This document shows, piece by piece, positions 16,794-25,414 of a DNA stretch of 64,000 nt. The notes beneath the pieces are model-generated. The model searched no databases, was not told the DNA's origin, and saw only the letters and a list, made by a program, of their open reading frames with translations. The translations under genes and the position numbers were made by a program. The stretch spans positions 1 to 64,000 of the forward strand of contig UQRC01000004.1 of assembly GCA_900543445.1 (NCBI GenBank), read 5' to 3'. The stretch is from an uncultured Lachnobacterium sp. (GTDB taxonomy: Bacteria; Bacillota; Clostridia; Lachnospirales; Lachnospiraceae). Each line of letters opens with the position of its first letter. Position 1 is the first letter of the stretch.

Positions 16794-16830
16794 CTGATAC
16801 CATCTTACCACAACAGATGTATCAGGGTAT
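16794..16830. repeat. second copy of the AACAGATGTATCAGGGTAT element
   Basis: The 19 bases at 16812-16830 match 11340-11358 exactly, and CGATCC follows in both. CTGATAC (16794-16800) pairs with GTATCAG (16819-16825). Unlike the 11.3 kb copy, no T-run follows on either strand. Confidence 0.7.
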
Positions 16831-16845
16831 TACGATCCCTATCAT

Positions 16846-17253
16846 TTATAATTGTCGCAGTATCTGCTCCACCCTGCGAATGGCTTCATCAACCTGCTGT
16901 CTTGCATTGTGAATGCGATCCTGCACCAGCCAATCGGCAACCAATCCGTCAAAGAAATAATCCGCAAATCGAAGGAAGTCACCGGAACTAAAATCGAGAG
17001 AAATAGACTGTGACACATCTCTTAACTCATTGCTGAACGTCTGCAGATCCCGCTTAGCCTCTTCCATATAACGCTGCGCGTCGTCCATCTTAGAACGTTT
17101 GATCATGCTTGTGATCAATCCCCCGCCCAGCAAATCAACAACGCCCCAGTTTTTCGCACTGTTTAATTGTCCCTGCGCGGCACGCAGACTGAACAATGCA
17201 CGATTGCCTGCATCAATTGCCTCCTGACGTTCTTTCTCGTAATTATAATCCAT
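16846..17253 (-). CDS. conserved hypothetical protein, mostly helical
   Basis: The 135-residue protein is predicted helical, beginning MDYNYEKERQEAIDAGNRAL. It has a short Gly-rich hydrophobic stretch (VVDLLGGGLITSMIKR) near residue 38-53 and a C-terminal RVEQILRQL. Heptad-like spacing suggests coiled coils. CGGAGG lies upstream of the ATG. Similar proteins occur in Lachnospiraceae without a known function. It has its own terminator at 16690-16731. Confidence 0.7.
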   Translation of the reverse strand: MDYNYEKERQEAIDAGNRALFSLRAAQGQLNSAKNWGVVDLLGGGLITSMIKRSKMDDAQRYMEEAKRDLQTFSNELRDVSQSISLDFSSGDFLRFADYFFDGLVADWLVQDRIHNARQQVDEAIRRVEQILRQL

Positions 17254-17340
17254 CCTTTGTCCTCCGTAGTTGACATCAATTAATTTGTAATTACCTTTGA
17301 CAGCGATTGTATGCCTCTCACACGATATATCATTTTTCGG

Positions 17341-18330
17341 CTATCTCATACAAATATATACGACATATAATGCGTAAAGCAATACCATGATCAGACCTTC
17401 ACTTCGCTTGATCTCACGCTTTGTGAATGCAAAAAGCCATACGAGTAGACTGAATGCAAGCAGGATGATAATGTCGATCACATTCTCTGTCAGGAATGCC
17501 ATCGGACTGATTGCGCCGGCAATTCCGAGTACAAACAGGATGTTAAATATGTTCGAACCGATCGCATTACCGAGCGCCATATCCACTTCGTTCTTGCGGG
17601 CTGCAACGATGGATGTCACAAGCTCCGGAAGCGACGTACCGATGGATACGATGGTCAGTCCGATGAGTGTCTGGCTCATTCCGAACTTTGCCGCGATATT
17701 GCTTGCACTATTGACAACCACATCGCCACCGATCATGATCGCAGCTCCGCCACCTACAATATAAAGAAGGCTTTTCCACATTGGAAGAATCTGGATCCCC
17801 TCAGCAGCTTCAATCTCCTCACTCGCAAGCGCATTTCCTTCTTTGCTCGCCTTCAACGCACTCTTGATCATTAAAGCGATAAATCCGGCAAAGATCACAA
17901 GGAAAATCACACCATCGATATGTCCGAGTGACATTGGTCCGATGATACCAAGCACGAGCAACAGGATCGCACAGATCACGGAAAACGGGAAATCTCGCTT
18001 GATGGTAACCGCTTGTACCGCTACCGGCGTCATGATCGCGCACACACCGATGACGACCATCAGGTTAAAAATATTCGATCCGATGACATTGCTGACTGCA
18101 AGCGCATTCTTATTCGCAATCGACGCAGTCACAGACACGGCAGCTTCCGGAAGCGAGGTTCCCATCGCAACGATCGTAAGACCGATGATGATTGACGGAA
18201 CCTTGAATTTCTTGGCAATGCTTGAGCTTCCCTCAACGAAGAAGTCTGCGCCTTTTACCAGAAGTACGAAGCCGATCACAAGAAATACGATTGCAAGCGG
18301 TAGGGAACAATTTGTAATAAATTCTGTCAT
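17341..18330 (-). CDS. CaCA family calcium/sodium antiporter (YrbG-like)
   Basis: The 329-residue membrane protein has about ten hydrophobic helices in two halves. Each half holds an alpha-repeat: GLTIVAMGTSLPEAAVSV near 49-66 and GLTIVSIGTSLPELVTSI near 223-240, which carry the acidic ion-binding residues. The family exchanges Na+ (or K+) against Ca2+ across the cytoplasmic membrane. This fits with a Na+-based energy economy suggested by the ATP synthase c subunit. The gene ends close to the minus strand neighbour and has AGGAGG 5 nt before the ATG. Confidence 0.92.
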   Translation of the reverse strand: MTEFITNCSLPLAIVFLVIGFVLLVKGADFFVEGSSSIAKKFKVPSIIIGLTIVAMGTSLPEAAVSVTASIANKNALAVSNVIGSNIFNLMVVIGVCAIMTPVAVQAVTIKRDFPFSVICAILLLVLGIIGPMSLGHIDGVIFLVIFAGFIALMIKSALKASKEGNALASEEIEAAEGIQILPMWKSLLYIVGGGAAIMIGGDVVVNSASNIAAKFGMSQTLIGLTIVSIGTSLPELVTSIVAARKNEVDMALGNAIGSNIFNILFVLGIAGAISPMAFLTENVIDIIILLAFSLLVWLFAFTKREIKRSEGLIMVLLYALYVVYICMR

Positions 18331-18394
18331 AGTAACCTCCTAATTTTTGTTTGAGCTGTAGTCTCAATATATCAGAAATGAATCAACCATCATC

Positions 18395-18976
18395 TTAGAA
18401 TGCCAATATTCCAAGATGCTCAAGTAATATCTTGACACCAATGACCACAAGAATGATACCTCCGACGATCTCCGCTTTCTTCTTGTAACGGGTCCCGAAG
18501 AAATTGCCGACAACCACGCCTAAAATGGACAGGAAGAATGTGGTCAGACCGATGATCGTGATTGCCTCAATGATCGGTGTATCAAGGAATGCAAACGTGA
18601 TGCCGACTGCCAGCGCATCGATGCTGGTTGCAACCGCCAGAAGAAACATCTCCTTATGATCAAGCGGCGGATCCTTCTTACCAATTTCTTCCACATCCGG
18701 ATCACGAACCGCCTCAACGATCATCTTTCCACCGATAAATACGAGCAGCACGAACGCGATCCAGTGATCGATCGAGGTAATGTACTGCTGGAACCGGATG
18801 CCTAAGAACCATCCGATCAGCGGCATTAACGCCTGAAAGCCTCCGAAGTACAGACCGATGACAAAAGCCTGCTTTTTGTTGACTTTCTCCATTCCTAATC
18901 CCTTGCAGATTGATACGGCAAATGCGTCCATCGAAAGCCCGACACCGATCAAAAATAATTCAATAAATAGTGCCAT
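18395..18976 (-). CDS. mntP: manganese efflux pump MntP
   Basis: This 193-residue protein has six hydrophobic helices in two DUF204 halves. The conserved Asp residues lie in LSMDAFAVS (about 14-22) and TSIDALAVG (about 116-124). MntP exports Mn2+ under manganese excess. The yybP-ykoY riboswitch upstream (19111-19200) is known to sense Mn2+ and strengthens the assignment. AAGGAG lies 7 nt before the ATG. It precedes the antiporter gene (64 nt) and may share a transcript with it. Confidence 0.93.
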   Translation of the reverse strand: MALFIELFLIGVGLSMDAFAVSICKGLGMEKVNKKQAFVIGLYFGGFQALMPLIGWFLGIRFQQYITSIDHWIAFVLLVFIGGKMIVEAVRDPDVEEIGKKDPPLDHKEMFLLAVATSIDALAVGITFAFLDTPIIEAITIIGLTTFFLSILGVVVGNFFGTRYKKKAEIVGGIILVVIGVKILLEHLGILAF

Positions 18977-19054
18977 GCGTAATCTCCTTTTCTCTCCTAG
19001 TGTTCTCCGAAGTCACGCACATCATGCTTTGTGCTTATCCTTTCCCTCTCAAAA

Positions 19055-19112
19055 TACAAAAAAACCCATGCATACAAAACCGAAATCCGAAGATCCGATT
19101 GTTGTATACATG
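19055..19112 (-). terminator. riboswitch-controlled terminator before mntP
   Basis: CATGTATACAA (19102-19112) pairs with TTGTATGCATG (19068-19078) on the minus strand, with one mismatch, and GGGTTTTTTTGTA follows. An inner GAT/ATC-rich stem is also possible. Confidence 0.8.
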
Positions 19113-19203
19113 AGTCTCATTCTTTAAGATTTGCCAGGTCTTGCGACCGGGACTGTTGACAAACCACACAGTGTGCGAACTACTCCCTCACATGGTGTTC
19201 TAT
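19105..19203 (-). promoter_or_regulatory. yybP-ykoY riboswitch (Mn2+-sensing) upstream of mntP
   Basis: On the minus strand the family landmarks appear in order: GGGAGTAG (19184-19191 region), GTCAACA, the GCAAGACC loop and the closing ATGAGACTC. The aptamer is followed directly by the terminator. Together with the mntP gene this is the usual genetic setting. Covariance scoring was not possible here. Confidence 0.82.
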
Positions 19204-19235
19204 GAAATTGTAGGTCAATCTCATGACTTTTATCA

Positions 19236-19265
19236 AGTCTAGCAGATGTATAAACTGTTAGTCAA
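19236..19265 (-). promoter_or_regulatory. promoter of the mntP riboswitch leader
   Basis: TTGACT (19260-19265), an 18-bp spacer and TAGACT (19236-19241) on the minus strand. The -10 box is imperfect. Confidence 0.5.
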
Positions 19266-19306
19266 CACAAACCTTTGTCGGTTTCTGCAATATTCTGCAA
19301 AAAGCA

Positions 19307-20533
19307 TTATTTTGCGACAACTTTCGCAAATTTCTTCTTACCGCGTTTTACAACTTTGCCCTCTCCGGCAAAATCGTCGAATGCGTAGCTTTCGCTGATG
19401 TCTGTCACTTTCTCGCCCTCTACACTGACGCCTCCCTGTTGTACGGCACGGCGTGCATCAGAACGGCTGTCGCACAGACCTGCCTTAACGAGAACAGCCA
19501 TAATATCCATATTACCTGCTGCGAAATCCTCTGCGGATACCTCGATGGTTGGCATATGCTCGGAAGCACCTGCTCCGGAGAACAATGCATGAGAAGCATC
19601 TTTCGCCTTCTGTGCTTCTTCCTCCCCGTGTACCATCTTGGTCAGCTCGAATGCAAGGATCTCCTTTGCCTCGTTGAGCTGCGCGCCTTCCCACTTATCC
19701 ATCTCGTCGATCTGCTCAAGTGGCAGGAATGTCAGCATACGCAGGCATTTTAACACGTCTGCATCCGATACGTTTCTCCAGTACTGGAAGAAATCGAACG
19801 GAGTTGTCTTGTTCGGATCAAGCCATACGGCACCGGACTGTGTCTTACCCATCTTCTTGCCCTCAGAATTGAGAAGCAGATTGATGGTCATCGCGTAAGC
19901 ATCCTTGCCAAGCTTGCGACGGATCAGCTCGGTACCGCCGAGCATATTGCTCCACTGATCATCTCCACCGAACTCCATGTTACATCCGTACTTCTGGAAT
20001 AAGGTGTAGAAGTCATAGCTCTGCATAATCATGTAGTTGAACTCTAAGAAGCTTAAGCCTTTTTCCATACGCTGCTTGTAGCATTCTGCGGTAAGCATGC
20101 GGTTTACGGAAAAGTGTGCGCCGACCTCTCGAAGCACGTCTACATAATTTAAATCCATCAGCCAATCGGCATTATTGACCAGCATCGCCTTGTCCTCACC
20201 GAACTCGATGAAGCGGCTCATCTGTTTCTTGAAGCACTCAACGTTATGGTTGATCGTCTCTCTTGTCATCATCTGACGCATATCGGTACGTCCGGATGGA
20301 TCTCCGATCATGGCGGTTCCGCCACCGATCAAAGCGATAGGCTTGTTTCCTGCCATCTGAAGTCTCTTCATCAGGCAGAGTGCCATAAAGTGTCCTACGT
20401 GCAGACTGTCTGCAGTAGGATCAAATCCGATGTAGAATACGGCTTTGCCGTTGTTGATCAATTCTTTGATTTCTTCTTCGTCGGTTACCTGCGCGATCAG
20501 ACCGCGGGCAACTAATTCGTCATATACTGTCAT
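19307..20533 (-). CDS. tyrS: tyrosyl-tRNA synthetase
   Basis: This 408-residue class I synthetase has the HIGH-like HVGHFMAL near residues 44-51, the KMSKS-like KMGKTQSG near 230, and a C-terminal S4 RNA-binding domain (KAGLCDSRSDARRAVQQGGV and after). It matches the bacterial TyrS long-terminus group. AAGGAGG lies 6 nt upstream of the ATG at 20533; the 35-codon upstream extension lies in the T-box terminator and is not coding. Controlled by the T-box leader at 20622-21007. Confidence 0.96.
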   Translation of the reverse strand: MTVYDELVARGLIAQVTDEEEIKELINNGKAVFYIGFDPTADSLHVGHFMALCLMKRLQMAGNKPIALIGGGTAMIGDPSGRTDMRQMMTRETINHNVECFKKQMSRFIEFGEDKAMLVNNADWLMDLNYVDVLREVGAHFSVNRMLTAECYKQRMEKGLSFLEFNYMIMQSYDFYTLFQKYGCNMEFGGDDQWSNMLGGTELIRRKLGKDAYAMTINLLLNSEGKKMGKTQSGAVWLDPNKTTPFDFFQYWRNVSDADVLKCLRMLTFLPLEQIDEMDKWEGAQLNEAKEILAFELTKMVHGEEEAQKAKDASHALFSGAGASEHMPTIEVSAEDFAAGNMDIMAVLVKAGLCDSRSDARRAVQQGGVSVEGEKVTDISESYAFDDFAGEGKVVKRGKKKFAKVVAK

Positions 20534-20621
20534 TTTGTTCCTCCTTATTTCTGAAAGTACATTTAAATCAAAGTTCTTTTTCTGCAAACAGAAACGACTT
20601 TTGATTTTTGACCCCATTAAA

Positions 20622-20659
20622 AATAAAAATCCCCTCATCCTATATAAGGACGAGGGGGA
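20622..20659 (-). terminator. T-box regulated terminator of tyrS
   Basis: CCCCCTCGTCC and GGATGAGGGG arms form a strong stem with a short loop, followed by ATTTTTATTTTTA on the minus strand. Confidence 0.93.
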
Positions 20660-21007
20660 TATCTCGTGTTACCACCTTAATTCGTAAATTGCTCACACAA
20701 CTTACCTCCATGAGTGTCCGACAACACTCCGGTGCTTTTAACGTGCACCAATCCGTCACAGCCTACTTACTTAATCAAAGTGTTCAGTGTGCAGCTCAAG
20801 GATGTAATTCCCTGCAACAAGGCATGTCATATATGCGTAGCATGTATGACCCGGACCAACGCAATCATTGGATTCCTTATTGCCCACTTAACCCAACTAG
20901 TGGCGTCCTTGTACTTCGTTTCCCGCGCACCTCTCATCAACCGGTTACTTTCTGTGCGTTTCACAAAGCGGTACTGATTCCTGTCTTTGCTTTTCGTTGC
21001 TTCAATT
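20622..21007 (-). promoter_or_regulatory. T-box leader (tRNA-Tyr-sensing) of tyrS
   Basis: The leader of about 385 nt has the T-box sequence AAGGTGGTAACACGAG at 20663-20678 just before the terminator. It also has an AGTA-type Stem I bulge region and a candidate UAC specifier triplet in the CAGTACCGC or GTACAAGG segments (20885-20985). Uncharged tRNA-Tyr would favour antitermination. The whole interval 20534-21071 is accounted for by this leader and its promoter. Confidence 0.88.
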
Positions 21008-21013
21008 GCATTT

Positions 21014-21043
21014 ATTATAGACGCGTCCATCCGCTTTTGTCAA
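21014..21043 (-). promoter_or_regulatory. sigma-A promoter of the tyrS leader
   Basis: TTGACA (21038-21043), an 18-bp spacer and TATAAT (21014-21019) on the minus strand. Confidence 0.88.
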
Positions 21044-21071
21044 CTGCAAATCGATGCTTTCGCATTAACTT

Positions 21072-22760
21072 TTACTTTAGAATAACAATCGAATATGCAG
21101 GCATGGTAAGCGTATTATCTTCCAGTGTAACAACTTCGGTTCCATCGATCAATTCGCCGGCAATCTGCAGATCAGTATCTTCCGCTACAACACCGAGACT
21201 TGATTTTGTCAGATCAACCGTCTGGGACTCCGCAGAGATATTGAATACGATCGTAAGCTTTTCATCTTCGTATGTCTTTTGGATGGCACAGATATTGGTG
21301 TCTGAAATTCCCTCATCGAATGCAACCTCGCCCCTTGCGATCGCCGGATACTGATTACGCAGAGCAATCACCTGCTTCACATAATTATAGATGGAATTAC
21401 CATCCTTTTCCTGCTCCTCAAGACTATCGTATTTCATCTTGATCGGCTCCATATCCTTCGGTCCATCGCACATTCCTTCCGCATTTTCGTCGAGCGACCA
21501 ATACATCGGTGCACGCTTATTCTCATCCTTGCCTGCACCCTTCATGCCCAGTTCCTCACCATAATAGAGGAATACATTTCCCGTCATCAGAAGGTTCATC
21601 GCCTCAGCAATCTTTGTCTGCGCCGCGCTGTTATCTCCGGAATAATATCCGGCGCCTCGTGCCATATCATGGTTTGTATAAAAAGGCGCATCAATTGCAG
21701 TATCACCGGATTTTTTCAACAGGTCCTGAATGTTGACCAAATTTTTCCCGTAGGAAGCAGCCTTACTGATACCATTGACGGTTTTCGCGATCACACCGTC
21801 TTTATCGGCAAAATCAAAATCAAAGAAGCTGTCGATGCCGCTCGCATAGTACTGTGTGTAAATCGTGCTATCCATCCACACTTCACCCACGATGTAAGCA
21901 TCTTCCTTCTGTGCCTTAACCATATCATTGAACCACTTCAATATCTCGATGTTTTTCTCATTATTTCCGCTGTAAAATTCTTTTGCCGCATCTAGTCGGA
22001 AACCATCCACGCCAAGGTTCAGCCAGAATTTTGCCACATCCTCGAACTCTGCCTTTACCGCATCATTATCCCAATTGAGGTCCGGCATCTCGCTCCAGAA
22101 CTGTGACTCATAATACCAGTCCGTTCCCTCAAGCTGGTTATATCCACCATTCCGCTCCTTTGAAAAATTGTAATACTCTACATATGGACACTCAGAAGCA
22201 TCCGGCTCGACACCTTCCGGAAGACTTTTCAGATATTGGCTTGCTTCCCGGAACCACTTATGGTGGGATGATGTATGATTCATAACCAGATCAATAATTA
22301 CGTTAATTCCGCGATTATGGCACTCTGTGATCAGTGTCTTAAAATCATCCAGTGTTCCGTATGAAGGATCAATCTCTTCATAATTTGTCACATCATATTT
22401 GTGATAGGTACTGGACGGCATAATCGGCATCAGCCAGATTCCGTTGCATCCCAGATCCGTGTCCGTTGCCGGATCTCCGTCATTAATGTAATCCAGCTTA
22501 TCAATAAGTCCCTGCAGATCGCCGATTCCATTCCCATCGCTGTCGTAAAAACTGTACACAAACACTTCATAAAATGTGCGATACTTGTCGTCAATCACAT
22601 TCTCATCCGCTGTGTTCAGCTGTTGCATCAACGACTGTGCAGTCGCGTTCTCAAAATCCAACCTTCCACCGATCGGGCTAACCGCTTCGTAATTGGCACC
22701 AAGCACCAGTCCAACCAGCAATACCCCTGTCAGCACTGCTGACAAAATGCGTTTCTTCAT
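21072..22760 (-). CDS. secreted GH13 alpha-amylase
   Basis: This 562-residue protein has an N-terminal signal peptide (KKRILSAVLTGVLLVGLVLG) without a lipobox Cys, so it is likely secreted or wall-associated. The GH13 catalytic barrel shows region I DLVMNHTS near 157, the nucleophile Asp257 in DGFRLDAAKEF, the acid/base Glu293 in VGEVW and Asp365 in TNHDMARG. A C-terminal all-beta domain begins near 480. It hydrolyses alpha-1,4 glucan such as starch or maltodextrin outside the cell; products would feed the alpha-glucosidases at 56191-59663. It lies alone, upstream of the tyrS leader, with no visible terminator of its own. Confidence 0.9.
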   Translation of the reverse strand: MKKRILSAVLTGVLLVGLVLGANYEAVSPIGGRLDFENATAQSLMQQLNTADENVIDDKYRTFYEVFVYSFYDSDGNGIGDLQGLIDKLDYINDGDPATDTDLGCNGIWLMPIMPSSTYHKYDVTNYEEIDPSYGTLDDFKTLITECHNRGINVIIDLVMNHTSSHHKWFREASQYLKSLPEGVEPDASECPYVEYYNFSKERNGGYNQLEGTDWYYESQFWSEMPDLNWDNDAVKAEFEDVAKFWLNLGVDGFRLDAAKEFYSGNNEKNIEILKWFNDMVKAQKEDAYIVGEVWMDSTIYTQYYASGIDSFFDFDFADKDGVIAKTVNGISKAASYGKNLVNIQDLLKKSGDTAIDAPFYTNHDMARGAGYYSGDNSAAQTKIAEAMNLLMTGNVFLYYGEELGMKGAGKDENKRAPMYWSLDENAEGMCDGPKDMEPIKMKYDSLEEQEKDGNSIYNYVKQVIALRNQYPAIARGEVAFDEGISDTNICAIQKTYEDEKLTIVFNISAESQTVDLTKSSLGVVAEDTDLQIAGELIDGTEVVTLEDNTLTMPAYSIVILK

Positions 22761-22902
22761 TCTTTGTTACCTCACTCCTGTAAAATTTTATACTCCGTTT
22801 CTATGGTATCTCAATTTCGTCAAAAATGGAATACTTGTCGCAGAAAAATAAGACAGGAATCGGACTATTTCCACCGAAAATCGCAGCTCTCACGATCCGC
22901 TT

Positions 22903-23808
22903 CTAGTAAAAGAACCACGGATGCTTATCGTTCCACTTGTACGAATATCTCTTTTTTGATTCCCACGCGATCAACGCCGTGATCAGTCCGAACAACAATG
23001 CCAGCATGAGTACCAATCCTAAAATATCTCCGGTTTCTATCGCATCCGGCAATGCCCACAAAAAGGTTCCGGCAAGAATGCACGCAAGCGGGACGATTGC
23101 AACAACGATCATGCGCAATCTGGAATACCTTTTCTCCGACATTCCTTGCGGAATGTAGTCCTCCGGATGGATCATCTCCGCATGGATCGCCATACCTCCA
23201 CGCGCATGGATGCGCACCGCGCGATACTCGATCCTATCAAGCGTAAACTCCGGCATCAATCCTTCCTTGGTAATCACAAGATCCAGATTATTTTCATTCG
23301 CATACCGGCAGAGTTCATCCGTCATCTGCCGCGGTGTCGTGCAGAAATCATCCGGCCAGAATGTGAATGCGCGCTTTTTCTCCATTTCAGCGACAGCCTT
23401 GTAATCATGCAGAATGTCGGCAAATGTATTGCCCCGCTTCTCCTGCTCCTCAATTTCCTGCAGGCAGCGGTTGATATCCAGCTCCGCAAGATCCTGCTCC
23501 TGAATCGTATCGCAGAACGCAAGTGCCGCCTCCAGCTTCTGCTGCTCCTTCTGCAAGTACGCTTTCTGTGTATCCAATGCCTGCTGCAGATCAATCTCAT
23601 GATCCAACAGCTTGTGAATCTCCTCCAGCGGCATATCCAGCTTGCGGAATAAAAGAATTGCTTTCAGCCGCCCAATATCTTCCTCATCATATTTGCGATA
23701 ACCGTTGCCTGCATCCCGCTTCGGATTGAGCAATCCCATCTTCTCATAGTAGCGGATGTTCTGCCGACTGATGCCGGTAAGCTCCTCCGCTTCCTTAATA
23801 TTCTTCAT
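22903..23808 (-). CDS. MerR-family regulator with C-terminal membrane domain
   Basis: Residues 1-70 are a MerR winged helix-turn-helix (IKEAEELTGISRQNIRYYEK, then GNGYRKYDEEDIGRL). A long dimerisation coiled coil runs to about 130. After that comes a soluble region and two hydrophobic helices near 233-252 and 258-280, so the sensor is tethered to the membrane. The ATG at 23808 is preceded by AGGAGGA. Its promoter at 23842-23872 has the 19-bp spacer and central dyad characteristic of MerR-activated promoters, which points to autoregulation. Confidence 0.85.
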   Translation of the reverse strand: MKNIKEAEELTGISRQNIRYYEKMGLLNPKRDAGNGYRKYDEEDIGRLKAILLFRKLDMPLEEIHKLLDHEIDLQQALDTQKAYLQKEQQKLEAALAFCDTIQEQDLAELDINRCLQEIEEQEKRGNTFADILHDYKAVAEMEKKRAFTFWPDDFCTTPRQMTDELCRYANENNLDLVITKEGLMPEFTLDRIEYRAVRIHARGGMAIHAEMIHPEDYIPQGMSEKRYSRLRMIVVAIVPLACILAGTFLWALPDAIETGDILGLVLMLALLFGLITALIAWESKKRYSYKWNDKHPWFFY

Positions 23809-23841
23809 CCTAAGTTCCTCCTGTCTGCTTTGTTTTCCCCG

Positions 23842-23872
23842 ATTATAAAGCTTATAGCAACTATAAGGTCAA
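23842..23872 (-). promoter_or_regulatory. MerR-type promoter with 19-bp spacer and operator dyad
   Basis: TTGACC (23867-23872), a 19-bp spacer and TATAAT (23842-23847) on the minus strand. The spacer holds CTTATAG TTG CTATAAG (23851-23867 dyad). This matches the known architecture of MerR-regulated promoters. Confidence 0.85.
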
Positions 23873-23881
23873 TAGAAAATG

Positions 23882-25231
23882 CTAATTTTTTCTCTCGCAA
23901 ATATGATTTAACGCAATTCCTATCAATCGATCCGTCTGATCTGCCATAAAAAGAGGAATATTGAGCATGTCATCATCCAGCTTCAAATTGTCAAGAGAAA
24001 ACCGGATACGCAACTTTACCTTATCCGGAAACAGTTGCTTAAACTTTTTCAGGCTCTTGCTTGTCGTATTTGCTTCCGCTTTTACCTCAACCGGAAAGAT
24101 ATCATTTTCTCTTTGGATAAGAAAATCGACTTCATATGGCGGATTCGTCTGTGTCCAATAGCGTGGAACTACTTCAAACTGTGTAACCAGTGTCTGCAAT
24201 ACAAAATTTTCGGTCAGCGCTCCTTTAAATTCTGTGAAAAGCCGGTTCCCCTCTCCGAACGCGGTCGGTGCCAACTGCGCAAGACGTCTCAGCAATCCCA
24301 CATCTACAAGATAAATCTTAAACGCCGACAAATCATCATATGCCGCAATCGGAAGCCCCGGGGCAGAGCTTCGATATATCTTATGAACAAGTCTTGCATC
24401 AACAAGCCATTGCAGAGCATCTTCATATTCTCTGGCCCTTGCGCCCTGCTTAACAACCTTATAGATAAATTTTTTGTTCTCCCGCGCCAGCTGGGACGGA
24501 ATCGACTTCCAGATCATGGATATTTTAGGAAATTCCTTTACATCCGGATGCTTCGCGAAATCACGTTCATACGCATCAATAATTCCGGATAGTGCGCGCT
24601 GCATAGCCTCCGTATCGCGTGCCTGCGTCCACATAAATACGGACTCCGGCATCCCGCCTGTGACGTAATACATTTTCAATTTCTCATACAACGGATGGAA
24701 AAAGGCATCCGGTATTGGCTCGATCGAATCAACGCTCCCCATATATGTGACCAGATTTTCATCCCCGTTTGCGACCAGAAACTCTGAAAAAGTCATGGGA
24801 TCAATCTGCATGAAATCGACCTTCCCAACCGGAAAAGAAGCCGGTTTCGCAAGCGCGATTCCAAGTAACGATCCGGCGCACGCAATATGATACTGTGGCG
24901 CATTTTCACAAAAGTATTTCATGGAGTTAATGACTTTGGGACAATCCTGAACTTCATCAAAAATGATCAGTGTATTCTCCGGAACAATTTTCTGACCACT
25001 TGCAAGCATCAGATTCTGCAGAATCCGATCTACTTCCTTTGTCGTCTCAAAGAACTGTTTATAGTCTTCATTTTCATCGAAATTAAAATAAGCCGTATTT
25101 TCGTAATATCTCCGTCCAAATTCCTTTAGAACCCATGTCTTACCGACCTGACGTACCCCTTTAAGAATCAATGGTTTTCTATAAGGAGAGTTTTTCCATT
25201 TCAGTAGATCATCTAATATTTTTCGTTCCAT
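23882..25231 (-). CDS. AAA-type ATPase with DUF4143 C-terminal domain
   Basis: The 449-residue protein has Walker A GVRQVGKT at about 25-32, Walker B TLIIFDEVQDCP near 95-106, and a C-terminal DUF4143 domain whose DFLIQRENDIFPVEVKAEAN carries a D...ExK-like pattern. AAGGAG lies 6 nt before the ATG at 25231. It is a paralogue of the gene at 2807-4153, with about the same layout but limited sequence identity by eye. Function is unproven. The region upstream of its start holds one copy of the 95-bp palindromic element. Confidence 0.88.
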   Translation of the reverse strand: MERKILDDLLKWKNSPYRKPLILKGVRQVGKTWVLKEFGRRYYENTAYFNFDENEDYKQFFETTKEVDRILQNLMLASGQKIVPENTLIIFDEVQDCPKVINSMKYFCENAPQYHIACAGSLLGIALAKPASFPVGKVDFMQIDPMTFSEFLVANGDENLVTYMGSVDSIEPIPDAFFHPLYEKLKMYYVTGGMPESVFMWTQARDTEAMQRALSGIIDAYERDFAKHPDVKEFPKISMIWKSIPSQLARENKKFIYKVVKQGARAREYEDALQWLVDARLVHKIYRSSAPGLPIAAYDDLSAFKIYLVDVGLLRRLAQLAPTAFGEGNRLFTEFKGALTENFVLQTLVTQFEVVPRYWTQTNPPYEVDFLIQRENDIFPVEVKAEANTTSKSLKKFKQLFPDKVKLRIRFSLDNLKLDDDMLNIPLFMADQTDRLIGIALNHICERKN

Positions 25232-25248
25232 AGGTATCTCCTTCCACG

Positions 25249-25343
25249 TTTTAATAATAATGTGATTTTTCACACATTATTATGCATAATTATGTGATTT
25301 TCATCACATTTTTATTATAAACAGGCATTTCGTGAAATACAAT
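25249..25343. repeat. palindromic 95-bp element, copy A
   Basis: An AT-rich element beginning TTTTAATAATAATGTGATTT and ending with CGTGAAATACAAT. It contains TGTGA-N6-TCACA at 25293-25308 and a second TGTGATTTTTCACACA-type palindrome. It is about 80 percent identical by eye to 25851-25945 and lies directly upstream of the DUF4143 ATPase start. Confidence 0.85.
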
Positions 25344-25365
25344 ACTTAAAAAATGCACTTTTTAA

Positions 25366-25402
25366 CAAAAAAGCGGTCCGGAATCTGTCTCTTCCGAACC
25401 GC
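25366..25402 (-). terminator. intrinsic terminator of the 95-residue protein gene
   Basis: GCGGTTCGGAA and TTCCGGACCGC arms with a short loop; CTTTTTTGTT follows on the minus strand. Confidence 0.85.
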
Positions 25403-25414
25403 CTGACTATTCGT

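Noticed and set aside
20534-20638. N-terminal extension of tyrS by 35 codons
   Set aside because: It lies between and inside the T-box terminator T-run and the AAGGAGG site; TyrS proteins of this group start at MTVYDELVARGL.
20608-21354. Long plus-strand open frame over the tyrS leader and the amylase 3' end
   Set aside because: It is antisense to a T-box leader and a GH13 gene, lacks a ribosome site, and gives a low-complexity product.
25249-25345. Proven CRP site
   Set aside because: The TGTGA-N6-TCACA word matches the consensus, but AT-rich palindromes of this kind also arise in hairpin repeats, and no Crp/Fnr gene is in the window. Kept only as a possibility.
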